A stretch of DNA of 64,000 bases from Aldehydirespirator sp965221185 (GCA_965221185.1 OZ244866.1:806001-870000), one strand, 5' to 3'; shown: positions 34,533 to 43,874, counted from the first letter of the stretch. Numbers and translations are program-made. The notes: generated from the sequence alone by a model not told the origin.

Positions 34533-35388
34533 ACAGCGACATGGCGGTGCCGCCGCGGATCATGTCGCGCTCGGCCTCGCTGATGTCGCCGAGGAGGTGG
34601 TCCACCACCCCGAGAGTCTCGGGGTGGCCGGGGTTTTCGCGGATCCACGGCCAGTCCGAGGCCATGAGCATGCGGTCGGCGCCGAAGGCGGCGTAGATGC
34701 GGTCGGTGGTCTCCTGCAGGTCCCGGTAGGGGTAGGGGGCCCCGCTGAAGGCGTAGTGGCCCGAGAAGTGCACGAAGACGCTGGGGTGCTTGGCCGCCAG
34801 CGCCTCCACGATCTCCAGACCGGCCGGGGGAAGCTCCATGTCGAATTGCGGCCGCCCGTAGCCGTCCACCCGCAGCTCCAGGTGCATGTTGGGCAGGAAC
34901 CCCAGATGGTTGAGCACCACCTTCAGGCCGGGGAGCAGATCCAGGCAGCCGTCGAGCAGATCCACCTGGTCGGCCGGCCCGTAGAACCAGGCCTTCATGT
35001 CGGCGTCGCACATGGCGGCCAGAACCGGGAACACGTCCAGCGACTCGGGATCGGCACCGGCCTCACCCTCCAGTCCGTAGAGCCTGATCCCCTCGATGCC
35101 GGCATCGATGCGGCGTCGCAGCGTGGCCAGCGGGTCCCCGTCGGCGAAGTCGTGCACGGCCACGCCCGCGAACTTGCCCGGATGGTCGGCGAGCACTTCG
35201 GCCAGGTAGCGGTCGTGCTCTGACAGGGCGCAGTAGATCGCCCGGTCCACACCCGCATTGTCCATCGCCGCCAGGAGGCGCTCGGCGGTCTCGGAGCGCT
35301 CGGGCGGCGTCATGCCCTCGAAGATGGCTCTCGGGTAGTCGTCGCTCAGGGCCTTGAACAGGTGCAGGTGGGCGTCCACTACGTCCAT
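34522..35388 (-). CDS. Amidohydrolase family protein (metal-dependent TIM-barrel)
   Basis: A 288-residue protein with VVDAHLHLF at the N-terminus, VVLNHLGF in the middle and LMASDWPW (catalytic Asp) near the end, the pattern of the COG2159/COG3618 amidohydrolases that include lactonases and decarboxylases. It starts at ATG 35388 with AAAGG at about 9 bases. Its 3' end overlaps the giant NTPase gene by 11 bases in convergent orientation, so the NTPase pair was inserted tightly against it. It heads no obvious pathway here; the substrate is unknown. Confidence 0.85.
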   Translation of the reverse strand: MDVVDAHLHLFKALSDDYPRAIFEGMTPPERSETAERLLAAMDNAGVDRAIYCALSEHDRYLAEVLADHPGKFAGVAVHDFADGDPLATLRRRIDAGIEGIRLYGLEGEAGADPESLDVFPVLAAMCDADMKAWFYGPADQVDLLDGCLDLLPGLKVVLNHLGFLPNMHLELRVDGYGRPQFDMELPPAGLEIVEALAAKHPSVFVHFSGHYAFSGAPYPYRDLQETTDRIYAAFGADRMLMASDWPWIRENPGHPETLGVVDHLLGDISEAERDMIRGGTAMSLFNF

Positions 35389-35412
35389 GGCGGTCGGCCT
35401 TTCTGTTCGCTT

Positions 35413-36138
35413 CTATTGGTCGGAGTCTTGCCGCTCGGTGCCGTGCTCGGCGATCCAGGCGAGATGGTGGGCGGTGAGGTTCCGGCGCATGAACATCACC
35501 AACTGCTCCACCAGGTGGGGATGCCCTTGCAGCAGGGCCGGGCCCCCGAGCATGGTTCCGGTGGAGATCCACATGTTCTGGCCCCGCAGGCCGGGGTGGA
35601 TGGTGCGCACGTAGCCGTGGGTCAACTCGTCGTGGGCGCCGGTGAACAGCACCCGCATGGCCGCCACCGCCTCGCCGCCACCGATATCGTCGTCGCCGCC
35701 GTGCCGGACTCCGCCATCAGTGTCGTCGTCGCCGGCGGGGGGCGTGGGACTGATCAGCGCATGGACTGGGGCGCCGTGGCCGGTGCCGAGGCTGAAACCA
35801 GCGCGGGCCAACGCGCCGTAGGCCACGAGCCCGGCCGGGCCGAACGCGCCGCCGACCTCGGCCAGCGCGCCGGTCAGGTCGTCCATGGTGGCCGACGGGT
35901 CCGGCTCGCCGTCGGACAGGCCGTGGCCCCGCAGCTCCAGGCGGATCACCCGGAACCCCGCCGAGTTCACGGTGGCCGCCACCGATCCCCAGGCGTCGAG
36001 ATCGTCGCCGAGGTCGTGCACGAACAGCAGCGGCGGCCCGTCGGCGGGGTGCTCGAGGCCTCGCAGCACGGTCCCGTCGGCCAGGGCGACCTCGATCGGG
36101 TACGGCCCAGAGGCCGAGCGAACAGGCGACAGACTCAC
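35413..36138 (-). CDS. Alpha/beta-hydrolase-like protein lacking the usual nucleophile
   Basis: A 241-residue protein. LLFVHDLGDDLDAWG (oxyanion-hole region) and RLELRGHGLSDGEPDPSATM are typical of alpha/beta hydrolases. At the nucleophile elbow, where GxSxG is expected, the sequence is VAYGALARAG, so the catalytic Ser is absent. The C-terminal His region (HLAWIAEHG) remains. GTG 36138 is taken as the start; the longer open frame runs into a dispersed repeat. It may be inactive as an esterase or use another mechanism. It lies 24 bases upstream of the amidohydrolase gene on the same strand. Confidence 0.75.
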   Translation of the reverse strand: MSLSPVRSASGPYPIEVALADGTVLRGLEHPADGPPLLFVHDLGDDLDAWGSVAATVNSAGFRVIRLELRGHGLSDGEPDPSATMDDLTGALAEVGGAFGPAGLVAYGALARAGFSLGTGHGAPVHALISPTPPAGDDDTDGGVRHGGDDDIGGGEAVAAMRVLFTGAHDELTHGYVRTIHPGLRGQNMWISTGTMLGGPALLQGHPHLVEQLVMFMRRNLTAHHLAWIAEHGTERQDSDQ

Positions 36139-36160
36139 GTTGCGCCCACAACTTGGAATG

Positions 36161-36208
36161 AGCGAGGCCGTGGCCCGAGCGGCCCGTGAGCGCAGCGAAC
36201 ATGAGCGG
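36161..36208 (+). repeat. Dispersed 48-bp intergenic repeat, copy 2
   Basis: AGCGAGGCCGTGGCCCGAGC followed by GGCCCGTGAGCGCAGCGAAC and on to GAGCGG, essentially identical to copies at 1648-1695 (minus) and 51243-51291. Similarity to the last continues for another ~35 bases downstream. It lies between the OppD and alpha/beta hydrolase genes. Confidence 0.85.
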
Positions 36209-36284
36209 GCAACGCAACGCCGCAGCGCGAGGCGCTTGCTACGAATCTGCGCTTGCGCTTCGACGGTGCCATGGCGTCCGGGCG

Positions 36285-37295
36285 TCAGAACGGCTGCGGG
36301 TTGAAGCAGCGCAACCCGACGCCGCTGTGCTCTTCGTAAGCGGGATGATCGTCCCAGCACCGCTGTTGGGCGTGGGGGCATCGGGGCGCGAACCGGCATC
36401 CCGGCGGCATCATCTGCGCGGGCGGGACCAGGCCCGCAATGGGCACCAGCTCCCGGCGTTTGAGGCTCACGCGGGGCAGGGCTCGCAGCAGGCCCTGCGT
36501 ATAGGGGTGGCGCGGATCGGAGAACAGCTCGTCAACCGGGGCCTCCTCCACGATCTCCCCGGCGTACATCACCGCCACCCGGTCGGCTATCGAGGCCACC
36601 ACGGCCAGGTCGTGGGTGATCAGCAGCATGGACATGTTGCGGTCCTGCTGCTCTTGGCGGAGCCGCTCGAGGATCTGGGCCTGCACGGTCACGTCGAGCG
36701 CGGTGGTGGGCTCGTCCGCGATGAGGATCTCGGGATCCAGCACCAGTGCGGTGGCGATCATCACCCGCTGGCGCATCCCGCCCGACAGCTGGTGGGGATA
36801 GGAGCCGAAACGCTCCTCGGGGGCGGGCAGCCCAACGGCCCGCAGGATGTCGACGCTCATGGCTCGGGCTTCCACCCTGGTGGCGTCGCGGTGGGTGCGG
36901 ATCACCTCGGTCATCACCTGGCCCACCGTGAACACCGGGTCGAGCGAGGTGAGGGGATCCTGGAAGATCATCGAGATGCGCTCCGAGCGGACGGCGCGCA
37001 CACGGCGCTCGGGCAGCTGGGTGAGGTCGGTGTTGTCGAAGACGATCTCGCCAGAGGTGATCCGCACCGGTGGCGTGGGCAGCAGCCGCATAATCGACAG
37101 AGCGGTGATCGTCTTGCCGCACCCGCTCTCGCCCACCAGGCAGAGCACTTCGTTGGGGTTGAGGTCGAAGGACACGTCGCGCACCACGTCGAACGAGCCC
37201 TCCGGAGTGGACACCGCGGTGTGGAGGCCGCGAACCGACAGCACAGGCTGGCGACCGGCGCCGTTGGTGGCGGTCTCGGTGTGGTCGGGGTTCAT
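36285..37295 (-). CDS. Peptide ABC transporter ATP-binding protein (OppD/DppD-like)
   Basis: A 336-residue ATPase. Walker A is GESGCGKTI, Q-loop FQDPLTSLDPVFTV, signature SGGMRQRVMIATALV, Walker B ILIADEPTTALDVT and switch ITHDLAVV. The C-terminal Cys module (CRFAPRCPHAQQRC) is usual for DppD/OppD, which may bind an iron-sulfur cluster in some members. ATG 37295 is chosen because the family begins with LSVRGLHTAV shortly after. It is last of four genes with permeases and binding protein upstream. Confidence 0.93.
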   Translation of the reverse strand: MNPDHTETATNGAGRQPVLSVRGLHTAVSTPEGSFDVVRDVSFDLNPNEVLCLVGESGCGKTITALSIMRLLPTPPVRITSGEIVFDNTDLTQLPERRVRAVRSERISMIFQDPLTSLDPVFTVGQVMTEVIRTHRDATRVEARAMSVDILRAVGLPAPEERFGSYPHQLSGGMRQRVMIATALVLDPEILIADEPTTALDVTVQAQILERLRQEQQDRNMSMLLITHDLAVVASIADRVAVMYAGEIVEEAPVDELFSDPRHPYTQGLLRALPRVSLKRRELVPIAGLVPPAQMMPPGCRFAPRCPHAQQRCWDDHPAYEEHSGVGLRCFNPQPF

Positions 37296-37302
37296 GACTG
37301 GC

Positions 37303-38220
37303 TCACGTGCGACGCAGCCTGGGGTTGGCCACGGTGTAGCCGACATCGGCCAGCCAGTTGCTCAGCACCACGATGGTGATCAACACCAGCGAGAAGAACT
37401 GGGCCACCGGGTAGTCCCGCCTGAGCACCGCGTTGACCAGCACCTGCCCGAGGCCGGGCCAGCCGAAGATCGTCTCGACCACCAGCGCATAGCCGATGAT
37501 CTGGCCGATCCGCAGGCCGGCCAGCGAGATGATCGGGACCATGGCGTTGCGCAGCACGTGCTTGCCGATGATGCTCGCCTCCGACAGGCCGCCGGCCCGC
37601 AGCGTCCTCACGAAGTCCTGGCTGAGGCTCTCCAGCATGGCCGAGCGGGTCATCCGCACGGTTAGCGCGATGCCTTCCATGGCCAGCACCACTGCGGGCA
37701 GGATCAGCTGCTTCTTGCTGCAGCATCCCGCCGAGGGCAGCCACCCCAGCGTGGACGCGAAGAGCCACACCGTAAGCAGGGCCAGCCAGAAGTTGGGGAC
37801 GGCCATACCGGCCACCGAGAACGTCATCACCGAGCCATCGGCCCAACTGTTGCGTTTGACCGCGGCCAGGATGCCCAACGGGACTCCGATGGCGAACACC
37901 AATACGAAGGCCGCAGCCCCCAGCACCAGGCTGTTGCGGCCGTGCTCGGTGAGCATGTCGAATATGTCGGCGTTGTTGGTGAGCGACTTGCCCAAGTCGA
38001 AGGTCACCAGACGGCCCATGTAGCGGAAGTACTGCTCGTGGACCGGATCGTTGAGGCCGAGCAGCTCCCGGAACTCCTCGCGATCCTCGTAGGAGGCCGA
38101 CGCGGGCAGCCGGGCCGACACCGCGTCGCCGCCCGAGAGCCGGATGGCGTAGAAGACCGCGATCGACGACAGCAACAGCACGATCAGCGTGTAGAGGGTG
38201 CGGCCTGCGATGCGTTTCAT
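37303..38220 (-). CDS. Peptide ABC transporter permease (OppB/DppB-like)
   Basis: A 305-residue inner-membrane protein of the DppB family. A long N-terminal span (TLYTLIVLLLSSIAVFYAIR) is followed by a periplasmic loop with LGLNDPVHEQYFRYMG, then five more spans and the EAA-like loop FVRTLRAGGLSEASIIGKHV. DYPVAQFFSL near the end is a family hallmark. The ATG overlaps the stop of a 25-residue upstream frame that duplicates its own first residues. It works with OppC (38314). Confidence 0.93.
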   Translation of the reverse strand: MKRIAGRTLYTLIVLLLSSIAVFYAIRLSGGDAVSARLPASASYEDREEFRELLGLNDPVHEQYFRYMGRLVTFDLGKSLTNNADIFDMLTEHGRNSLVLGAAAFVLVFAIGVPLGILAAVKRNSWADGSVMTFSVAGMAVPNFWLALLTVWLFASTLGWLPSAGCCSKKQLILPAVVLAMEGIALTVRMTRSAMLESLSQDFVRTLRAGGLSEASIIGKHVLRNAMVPIISLAGLRIGQIIGYALVVETIFGWPGLGQVLVNAVLRRDYPVAQFFSLVLITIVVLSNWLADVGYTVANPRLRRT

Positions 38221-38294
38221 GGCGTGTCACCGCCTGCGCCTGTCGTTTCATAGCCCTCGAGCGTGTAGAGGGTGCGGCCCGCGATGGGTTTCAT
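38217..38294 (-). other. 25-residue upstream ORF copying the start of the OppB gene
   Basis: The 34 bases 38261-38294 match the OppB start (38187-38220) with two mismatches, encoding MKPIAGRTLYTL against MKRIAGRTLYTL. The frame then continues with EGYETTGAGGDTP and stops at a TGA that overlaps the OppB ATG. It is probably a duplication scar, but the coupled stop/start means it could affect OppB translation. Confidence 0.55.
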
Positions 38295-38313
38295 GGCCGG
38301 GTGCCTCGGGCGC

Positions 38314-39273
38314 TCACTGCTCGTCCACCGATTTGGCCTCGTGGCGCAGGCGCGGGTCGAACACGTCGCGCAGCCCGTCGCCGATGAGGCTCACCGACAG
38401 CACCACGAGCACGATGGCGATGCCGGGAATGGTCGACTCCCAGTGGTTGAGCCGCAGGAAGTTGCGGCCGTCGGCCACCAGCTGGCCCAGGCTGGGGGTG
38501 GGAGGCTGGGCACCGAGGCCGATGAACGACAGCGCGGCCTCAGCGATCACGGCCACGGCCACGTAGTAGGACGCCAGCACGAAGGCGGGAGCCAGGATGT
38601 TGGGGAAGATGTGGCGCCACATGATGCGCATGGACGAGTAGCCCCCGGCTCGGGCCGCCTCCACGAACTCACGCTGCGACAGCGTCAGCACCTCGCCCCG
38701 CACCACCCGGGCGATGGCCGCGGTGTTGACCAGCCCCACGGCCAGGATCACCGGTAGCAGCCCGCCGCCCATCCCGCCCGCGAACAGCACGGCCAGCAGG
38801 ATTAGCGGGAAGCCCCAGATGAAGTCGACGGCCCCGCCGACCGCCCGGTCGGTCCAGCCCCGCAGGTAGCCGGCCACCATGCCCAGCACGATGCCGGCCA
38901 CTAGGGCGAGCACGGTAACGCCGGCGGCCACGGTGAGGCTCACCCTGATGCCCACGAAGACCCTGACCGCCATGTCGCGGCCCAGCCCGTCGGTTCCGAA
39001 GATGTGCCCGTCGCTCAGCGGCGGCAGGTGGATGGCCGAGAAGTCCTGGGCCACGTAGTCGCCGCCGGTGAGCCACGGCCCTAGGATCCCCGCGGCCAGC
39101 ACCACCACGCCGAGGAAGGATCCCAGCAGCAGCAGCCGGTTGTGGCGCATGCGGCTCAGGCTGCGCTGCAGCCGGGTGACGTGCTGGGCCTCCTCCAACT
39201 CGAGGAGCCGGCTCTCCCAGTCGAGCCGTCGCGCGTCGACGGCCGACCCTGTTTCCTCTATGGCGGCGGGCAC
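38314..39273 (-). CDS. Peptide ABC transporter permease (OppC/DppC-like)
   Basis: A 319-residue DppC-type permease. An N-terminal cytoplasmic helix precedes RLLLLGSFLGVVVLAAGILG (first span), then FGTDGLGRDMAVRVFVGIRV, the family signature, and the EAA loop FVEAARAGGYSSMRIMWRHI. Five or six spans in total. It starts at GTG 39273; no better start is evident. It lies between the binding-protein and OppB genes in the order binding protein-OppC-OppB-OppD. Confidence 0.92.
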   Translation of the reverse strand: MPAAIEETGSAVDARRLDWESRLLELEEAQHVTRLQRSLSRMRHNRLLLLGSFLGVVVLAAGILGPWLTGGDYVAQDFSAIHLPPLSDGHIFGTDGLGRDMAVRVFVGIRVSLTVAAGVTVLALVAGIVLGMVAGYLRGWTDRAVGGAVDFIWGFPLILLAVLFAGGMGGGLLPVILAVGLVNTAAIARVVRGEVLTLSQREFVEAARAGGYSSMRIMWRHIFPNILAPAFVLASYYVAVAVIAEAALSFIGLGAQPPTPSLGQLVADGRNFLRLNHWESTIPGIAIVLVVLSVSLIGDGLRDVFDPRLRHEAKSVDEQ

Positions 39274-39316
39274 GGCGCCGCCGCGGTGCTCGGCAGGCTC
39301 TTGGCCTGTGCGCCCG

Positions 39317-41083
39317 CTAGCCCTCGATCCACGTGTCGTTGTAGTACGGGTAGAGGTTCCACACGAACGGCTGCCAGCCGTGCACCTTGTTGTTGTGCAC
39401 GAAGGTGGCGTTCTGGTTCATGATCGGCAGGTACGGCAGCTGCTCGGCCCAGGCCAGCTGGAACTCCGACGACGCGGCCTGGGCCTCGTCCTCGGTACCC
39501 GACTGCTGCCACGCCGCGATGGCGTCGTCGATGCGGGGCTCGACCGCGTGCGAGAAGTTCGGCACCGGAATGGTGGCCGACCAGCCGAACAGGATGAGCA
39601 CATCGAGGGGGATGGGCCACAGCCAGAAGAACAGCGACATCTCCACTGAGTCGCGTCCCGGCTGGCTCTGCTCGGTGAAGGCCAGACCCCGGTCGACGAC
39701 GTTGAGGTTGGCCCTCACGCCGACCTTGGCGAACTGGGCCGACACCGCGGCGGCCACGTTCTTCTGCACCGACTCGTCCTCGACCAGGTAGCGGAACTCG
39801 AAGCGGCTGCCGTTGCGCACCCGCACGCCGTCGTCGCCCATCTCCCAGCCGGCCTCATCGAGCTTCTGGTTGGCCAGATCCACGTCGAACTGGTTGAACT
39901 GCTCCACCGCGGGATCGTACTGGCGGTCGGTGGTGGGGAACGGCCCGTAGGTGGCCGCGCCGTTGCCGGCCAGGATGGCGTTGACCATGCCCTCGCGGTC
40001 CAGCGAGTGCGACAGCCCCTGGCGGGTGAGCACGTCGCCGAACAGCTCGTCGTAGTCCCGGTTCATGGCCAGGTGGAAGCCCGACCACTCGGGATGGCGG
40101 ATCACGGTGAGGTCGGGGTTGTTCTCCAGCCTGCCGATGTCGATGTGGGCCGGGTTGATGAGCGTGTCGATGTCACCGTTCTCGAGCTGGGTGGCCCGCT
40201 GGCCCTCCTCGGTGATGACCGTCCAGCGGATGGCGTCGAGGTAGGCCGCCCCCTTGTTCTCGAAGAACGGGGTGTTCGAGCCGGGGTAGTCGGCCCAGCG
40301 GTTCACCAGCACGTGGCTGCCCGGCACCCACTCCTCGTGGGTGAACGGTCCGGTGCCGTCAGCGAACTCGGTTCCGTAGGAGGACTCCGGGTTGAGGCTG
40401 CCGTCGGCGTTGAGGCTGCTGTCCTTCCAGGTGTTGATGTTGAGGATGCGCCAGTACCCGGTCTTGTGGGGGCCGAGCGCGCCCACCCAGGCGTTCTTCA
40501 TCTTCATGACGACCGTGTTGCCGTCGGCCTCGTAGGTGTCGACTGGAGCGGCCAGACCGGCGATGAAGCTGAAGGCCTGGACCGACCGGTAGAACTCGGC
40601 CACCGCTTCGGCGTCTACCGTCCCGCCTGAGTGCGAAGTCTTGCCCTCGGGTATGTCGAAGGTGTAGGTGAGGCCGTCGTCGGAGACCGAGAAGCCCGAG
40701 GCGAACTGGGGAACGTCTGCGCCGGAAGGGTCGTTGGACAAGATGGCCTCGTAGATGGCAAAGAAGGCCGGGTCGTACCAGTTGGTGGTGAGCGGGTCGT
40801 GCTTGGAGACGTCGCGGTTGTAGCCCTCTCGCAGCGTGCCGCCGGTGGTCGGCCCCGCTGGTTCAGGCGCCGCCGTCGTGGGGGCGGCGGCCGCGGTGGT
40901 GGTCGGGGCGGCCGCCTCGTCGTCGCCGCAGGCGGCCAGGATGGTGGCTGCGGCGGCTACTCCGACGCCCGACAGGCCGAGGCGCTTCATGAACGTCCGG
41001 CGGTCGAGCCCGTTGGCCTGGTATTGGTCGGCGAGTTCGGCGACTTCCGGGCCGTACTCGTCTCGTATCCACGAAATGCCCAT
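39317..41083 (-). CDS. Peptide ABC transporter substrate-binding lipoprotein (SBP family 5)
   Basis: A 588-residue extracellular binding protein. It has a Tat-type signal (DRRTFMKRLGLSG, Arg28-Arg29) and a lipobox with Cys52 (ILAAC), set after an unusually long 27-residue N-region, then an Ala/Thr/Pro linker. The body has SBP family 5 features (GYNRDVSKHDPLTTNWYDPA, DGLTYTFDIPEGKTSHSGG, LTRQGLSHSLDREGMVNAI). ATG 41083 has AGGAGGG at about 8 bases. It delivers peptides or other amides to the OppBC-D complex. Substrate not deducible. Confidence 0.93.
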   Translation of the reverse strand: MGISWIRDEYGPEVAELADQYQANGLDRRTFMKRLGLSGVGVAAAATILAACGDDEAAAPTTTAAAAPTTAAPEPAGPTTGGTLREGYNRDVSKHDPLTTNWYDPAFFAIYEAILSNDPSGADVPQFASGFSVSDDGLTYTFDIPEGKTSHSGGTVDAEAVAEFYRSVQAFSFIAGLAAPVDTYEADGNTVVMKMKNAWVGALGPHKTGYWRILNINTWKDSSLNADGSLNPESSYGTEFADGTGPFTHEEWVPGSHVLVNRWADYPGSNTPFFENKGAAYLDAIRWTVITEEGQRATQLENGDIDTLINPAHIDIGRLENNPDLTVIRHPEWSGFHLAMNRDYDELFGDVLTRQGLSHSLDREGMVNAILAGNGAATYGPFPTTDRQYDPAVEQFNQFDVDLANQKLDEAGWEMGDDGVRVRNGSRFEFRYLVEDESVQKNVAAAVSAQFAKVGVRANLNVVDRGLAFTEQSQPGRDSVEMSLFFWLWPIPLDVLILFGWSATIPVPNFSHAVEPRIDDAIAAWQQSGTEDEAQAASSEFQLAWAEQLPYLPIMNQNATFVHNNKVHGWQPFVWNLYPYYNDTWIEG

Positions 41084-41233
41084 ATCGAGCACCCTCCTCG
41101 TTGTATTGGAACATGCGTCCACCGCATTTGGAGCGACGGCCGGCAGGAAAACTGTATACCAACGGCCAGACCCGCGCCAAAGCGCCGGGCGCGACTTGGA
41201 GGCGATGCGTATAGGCGCTCGCCCGAGCGCTGC

Positions 41234-42043
41234 TCAGGCGTCGACGGCCGCGTGGGCCGACGGGTACGACGCCCGGAACTGGTCCACCGAGTCGGGGGAC
41301 CACTGCTCGCCTACGGGCACGCCCAGCTCGACCCGCTGGGGCTCGGAGCAGGGCTGGCCCTGGGCTACGTGCAATGCCGTGGCGCCCCCCGTGCGCCGCA
41401 ACACATAGGAATAAACCGTCCGGTAGCCCCGGTGGTTGCAGATGCCGGTGTCGCCGTCGTCGTGGGAGCGCTGTAGGGCGAAGACGTCGTCGATCCCGGC
41501 GGCCTGCTCCAGGCGGCGCTGGGCGGAGGCCAGCCGCCTCCCGGTGGTGACGGTGTCGTCGTCGCCGGGGTGGGGCTTGAGCGCGATGTGGTGGTTTGAG
41601 CGGGCGGTCGGCCCGTCCAGCGCCGTCGCCTCGGTCCGGTTGCCGCGCACCTCCACCGCGGCGGCGCCCGACGCGTCGATCATGATCAGGTTGGCCCACA
41701 GGTAAGGCCGGGACTCGACTGCTTCTCCTATGGCGGCGACGGCCGAGTCGACATCGCGGCCTCGGCGCAGGGCGATCTCGGTCAGCTCGTCGTAGTTGGC
41801 GTGCCCGTCGAGGGTGCGCACGTTGGAGTCGCAGCACAGCAGTCCGTGCTCGTTGGCGCCGATGGAGAACCCCGAGAACTCGTCGAGGCTCGGATCGGTG
41901 CCGGCCCAGGTGGAGACGCCCCGCACCCCGAACACGTCGGGACCGGTGACCAGCCGGTCATCGAAATGGGTCCGGCCGAAGTCTTTGTTCTTGAACAGCA
42001 GGTAATCGCCGTCACCGACTCTCAGCACGCCGGTGGTGCACAT
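41234..42043 (-). CDS. C45-family/acyl-transferase-type Ntn hydrolase
   Basis: A 269-residue Ntn hydrolase. It begins MCTTGVLRVGDGDYLLFKNK; Cys2 would become the N-terminal nucleophile after Met removal, and the Lys/Asn-Asp of FKNKDFGR follows. FSIGANEHGLLCCDSNV and ANLIMIDASGAAAVEV are typical of the C45/carcinine-hydrolase and isopenicillin-N acyltransferase-like group. GGGGGA at about 6 bases supports ATG 42043. It probably cleaves amide bonds of small acylated amines, consistent with the peptide transporter and peptidases around it. Confidence 0.8.
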   Translation of the reverse strand: MCTTGVLRVGDGDYLLFKNKDFGRTHFDDRLVTGPDVFGVRGVSTWAGTDPSLDEFSGFSIGANEHGLLCCDSNVRTLDGHANYDELTEIALRRGRDVDSAVAAIGEAVESRPYLWANLIMIDASGAAAVEVRGNRTEATALDGPTARSNHHIALKPHPGDDDTVTTGRRLASAQRRLEQAAGIDDVFALQRSHDDGDTGICNHRGYRTVYSYVLRRTGGATALHVAQGQPCSEPQRVELGVPVGEQWSPDSVDQFRASYPSAHAAVDA

Positions 42044-42095
42044 GTCATTCCCCCGTCCCCTCGCTCGGCCGCGGCCACTCTACGGCTGTGGCTGC

Positions 42096-43859
42096 TCACC
42101 CTCGGGGCGCGGCGGCGACCCGGCAAACCGGCAGGGCGATGCGGGTGGGGTGCTCGGCGTCGTGCAGCACGGTCTGGGTGGCCGGCGCGGCCACCAGAGC
42201 GCTCTCCGCCCCTGGCGTCCCGCCCGAGTTGAGATTGCGGTCCCACTGCGGGAAGTCCGAGCTGGAGACGTCGAGCCGCAGCCGCGACCCGGCCGGGACG
42301 CATGCGCCGACAGGCCCCAACTCGATGCGCAGATCGTACACCTCGCCGGGCACCAGCGGCTTCGGGTCGCTCAGCGAGCGGCGGTAGCGGGCCCGCAGCA
42401 TGCCCTCCTGGAGGTTGACGCTGCGGCCGTCGGGATCGACCACGCACAGCCGGGCGGTGAAGTCGGTGTCGGTGGCGGTGGTGGCCGCGTGCAGCGTCAC
42501 CGACACGTCGCCGAGCAGTTCGATGTCGGCCGCGAGGGGCTCGGAGGTGTAGACGAGGATCATGCGCGACACCTCGGCCTGGTGCTGGTCGGCGGGGCCC
42601 ATGGGGGTGATCGTGTCGAAGCAGCACGAATGCCCGCCCAGGCTCGGGATGGGCACGCCCGGGTCGTAGACGAAGATGTCGGGGGACTCGGCCGCGGGCG
42701 GGTCCTGGTCGAGGGTGCCGTCTCCGAACTTGGAGTTGGCCCGCCCCCGTGAATGGATGTACCACTCCTCGGTGGCTGCGTCGGAGGGCGGCCAGCCGTC
42801 GAGGTCGCGCCATCCGCCGTCGAGGGTGAACACGGTCGCCGGGCAGTCGAGCACGCCGGTGTCGACGCCCTTGAGCGTGTGGTCGAACCAGCGCAGTTGC
42901 CAGTCGTCGATCTCGTTGGTGCTGGGCCCGTCGCCGCCGCAGCGGCTCACCGGCGTCCACGGCATGTGGGTCCACGGGCCCACCAGCAGCTTCTGGGCCC
43001 TTCGGGCCGCGCCCGTTCCGGCCCCGGCGCGGAGCCCGGTGAAGTTCTTCATCGTTCCGCTCAGGAACACGTCCCACCAACCCCCGAAGTGCAGGGCCGG
43101 GACCTCGATGCGGCTGTAGTCGGCGTCGATGCTCCAGCGCTTCCAGTAGTCGTCGTAGGTGCAGTGCTCCACCCAGTCGTAGAAGTAGGGGGCGTAATCG
43201 CCCTGCAAGGGCGGGAACTCCGACATCGGCAGCCACCAGAACCACCCCTCGGCCGCGCCGAGCGACGCGCTGAGGGCGTCGACGGCGGCCCGGTCTCCGG
43301 CCCGCACCGCTGATCCGACGGCCAGCACGTTGGCCCAGTAGCACACGAAGGCGGCCGCGAGGGCACCGCCGTTGTAGGTCCAGCCGTCGTAGTACTGCGA
43401 GCCGGTGAAGCCGGGCGCGATGGCGCGCAGCGATGGAGGCCGGGCCACCGCGGCCAGCAGCTGGGTGGCGCCCACATAGGAGAACCCGAACATGCCCACG
43501 TCGCCGTTGGCGCCGTCGAGTTGGGCCGCCCACTCCACGGTGTCGTAGCCGTCGTCGGTCTCGTGCGCGAACGGGTAGAAGTCGCCGTCGGACGTGTAGC
43601 GGCCCCGGCAGTCCTGGATGACCACCATGTAGCCGTGCGAGGCGTACCACGCGGGATGGGCGTTGCCGAAGGTGGAGACGTTGGCCCGCTTGTCGTAGGG
43701 GCTGCGGGCCAGCAGCACCGGGAGGCCGTCTCCTGTGGCCGCGGCCGCAGGGCCCGTTGGCCGGTACACGTCGGCTCGCAGCACCGTGCCGTCGCGCATG
43801 GTGGCGGGCACGTCGCGCTCGATGGTCACGGGCATTGCGGGCAGATTCTCGATTGTCAT
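42096..43859 (-). CDS. CocE/NonD-family hydrolase (X-Pro dipeptidyl-peptidase S15-like)
   Basis: A 587-residue serine hydrolase. Residues ~15-330 are the alpha/beta hydrolase core: MRDGTVLRADVYRP, VIQDCRGRYTSDGDFYPF, nucleophile elbow GFSYVG, and the His region WTHMPW. The C-terminal ~200 residues form the jelly-roll domain seen in CocE (DVSVTLHAATTATDTDFTAR, RLRLDVSSSDFPQWDRN). It hydrolyses esters or amides of acyl compounds; no signal peptide is seen. It starts at ATG 43859. A 20-bp copy of its start lies 90 bases upstream. Confidence 0.92.
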   Translation of the reverse strand: MTIENLPAMPVTIERDVPATMRDGTVLRADVYRPTGPAAAATGDGLPVLLARSPYDKRANVSTFGNAHPAWYASHGYMVVIQDCRGRYTSDGDFYPFAHETDDGYDTVEWAAQLDGANGDVGMFGFSYVGATQLLAAVARPPSLRAIAPGFTGSQYYDGWTYNGGALAAAFVCYWANVLAVGSAVRAGDRAAVDALSASLGAAEGWFWWLPMSEFPPLQGDYAPYFYDWVEHCTYDDYWKRWSIDADYSRIEVPALHFGGWWDVFLSGTMKNFTGLRAGAGTGAARRAQKLLVGPWTHMPWTPVSRCGGDGPSTNEIDDWQLRWFDHTLKGVDTGVLDCPATVFTLDGGWRDLDGWPPSDAATEEWYIHSRGRANSKFGDGTLDQDPPAAESPDIFVYDPGVPIPSLGGHSCCFDTITPMGPADQHQAEVSRMILVYTSEPLAADIELLGDVSVTLHAATTATDTDFTARLCVVDPDGRSVNLQEGMLRARYRRSLSDPKPLVPGEVYDLRIELGPVGACVPAGSRLRLDVSSSDFPQWDRNLNSGGTPGAESALVAAPATQTVLHDAEHPTRIALPVCRVAAAPRG

Positions 43860-43874
43860 TGCGGACTCCGGTTG

